From Candidatus Woesearchaeota archaeon (GTDB taxonomy: Archaea > Nanobdellota > Nanobdellia > Woesearchaeales > UBA10216): 13,353 nucleotides of DNA. The position numbers and the translations under genes are program-made. The notes under the pieces are model-generated. The model did not search any database. It had not been told where the DNA came from and worked only from the letters and a program-made list of their open reading frames with translations. Positions 13,051 through 13,353 of this stretch are shown one piece after another (the first letter of the stretch is position 1; each line of letters starts with the position of its first letter). The stretch covers positions 1 to 13,353 of the forward strand of contig JACPBT010000072.1 in assembly GCA_016180145.1 (NCBI GenBank), in the 5' to 3' direction.

Positions 13051-13314
13051 TCATACAATGTCTTCTTCAGATATTACCAGAAAGTCTCCCATTGCTATTA
13101 CTGAGCTGAAGGGTATTAGTATGTTTCCTTCCTCGTCTCTTTCAAGCTCAAGCTTCTGTATGTAGGGTGTTGCGTTTGTAAGCACAAGGTGTATTAGCTC
13201 CCCTGAGCGTGTTTCAAATACTATGTCTCCAACTTCTCCGAATTTTTTGCCGCTTTTGCTTACAACGGTTTTTCCAAGAAGCTGCTTAGAAAGCTTTTTT
13301 TCATCTTCAGGCAT
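13051..13314 (-). CDS. PRC-barrel domain protein
   Basis: The 87-residue protein starts at ATG 13314 (MPEDEKKLSKQLLGKTVVSK), with GGTG at 13322-13325 upstream; an in-frame TTG at 13326 is less likely. The single PRC barrel is seen as LGKTVVSKSGKKFGEVGDIV, ETRSGELIHLVL and, after an acidic loop, ILIPFSSVIAMGDFLVISEE. PRC-barrel proteins of this size are widespread in archaea. In Haloferax two of them (CdpB1/CdpB2) work with SepF in FtsZ-based division, so a division-related role is possible, but others have different roles. Its codons end in T more often than in the suf genes. No neighbour suggests a role. Confidence 0.85.
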   Translation of the reverse strand: MPEDEKKLSKQLLGKTVVSKSGKKFGEVGDIVFETRSGELIHLVLTNATPYIQKLELERDEEGNILIPFSSVIAMGDFLVISEEDIV

Positions 13315-13353
13315 CGGCCACACCAAATCATTTTTTTACTATTTTGTAATGCT

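Noticed and set aside
1..13353. CRISPR array, insertion sequence or integrase
   Set aside because: I saw no regularly spaced repeats, transposase motifs, terminal inverted repeats or attachment sites in the window.

Overview
The window is archaeal chromosome. Its markers are an archaeal-type ribosomal protein S2, RadB, archaeal (type II) glyceraldehyde-3-phosphate dehydrogenase, an AbrB-PhoU fusion, a COG2522-type helix-turn-helix regulator, archaeal TATA boxes about 26-27 nt upstream of leaderless start codons, and GGTGA/GGAGGTG Shine-Dalgarno sites on leadered or operon-internal genes. Several tiny genes and the toxin-antitoxin-like start of the window recall DPANN archaea of the Woesearchaeota/Pacearchaeota type. 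That placement is from memory of family resemblance and is not proven here.

Layout. (1) 1-470: AT-rich accessory edge with the end of a winged-helix-like protein and a small ORF that reads as a RelE-type toxin N-terminus joined to an antitoxin-like tail. (2) 528-2284: sugar-phosphate metabolism, a stand-alone DUF2090/LacD-like class I aldolase converging on a class II (GlpX) fructose-1,6-bisphosphatase that carries an out-of-frame internal deletion. (3) 2366-3217: a 43-residue zinc-ribbon protein and a low-molecular-weight phosphatase-like protein. (4) 8584-3272, minus strand: one compact SUF iron-sulfur assembly operon, in the order regulator-sufB-sufD-sufS-sufU-sufC, from a leaderless promoter with an operator-like palindrome. 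(5) 9676-8627: GAPDH. (6) 9912-10577: radB. (7) 11607-10663: AbrB-PhoU regulator, divergent from a 41-residue acidic microprotein at 11714. (8) 12441-11842: ribosomal protein S2. (9) 12771-12574: a two-helix membrane protein. (10) 12841-13050: gene-free stretch with stacked inverted repeats. (11) 13314-13051: PRC-barrel protein.

How the genes work together. The SUF genes supply a complete assembly path: SufS takes sulfur from cysteine, SufU relays it, SufBCD builds the cluster, and a regulator with a Cys cluster may sense the outcome. The aldolase, the broken FBPase and GAPDH touch the same triose/hexose-phosphate segment, so loss of FBPase, if real, would mean no gluconeogenic exit by this enzyme. 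The other genes are unrelated housekeeping.

The most interesting items are the FBPase deletion, the candidate archaeal aldolase beside it, the SUF operon with its regulator and palindrome, the inverted repeats at 12873-12994, and the small genes at 2366 and 11714.
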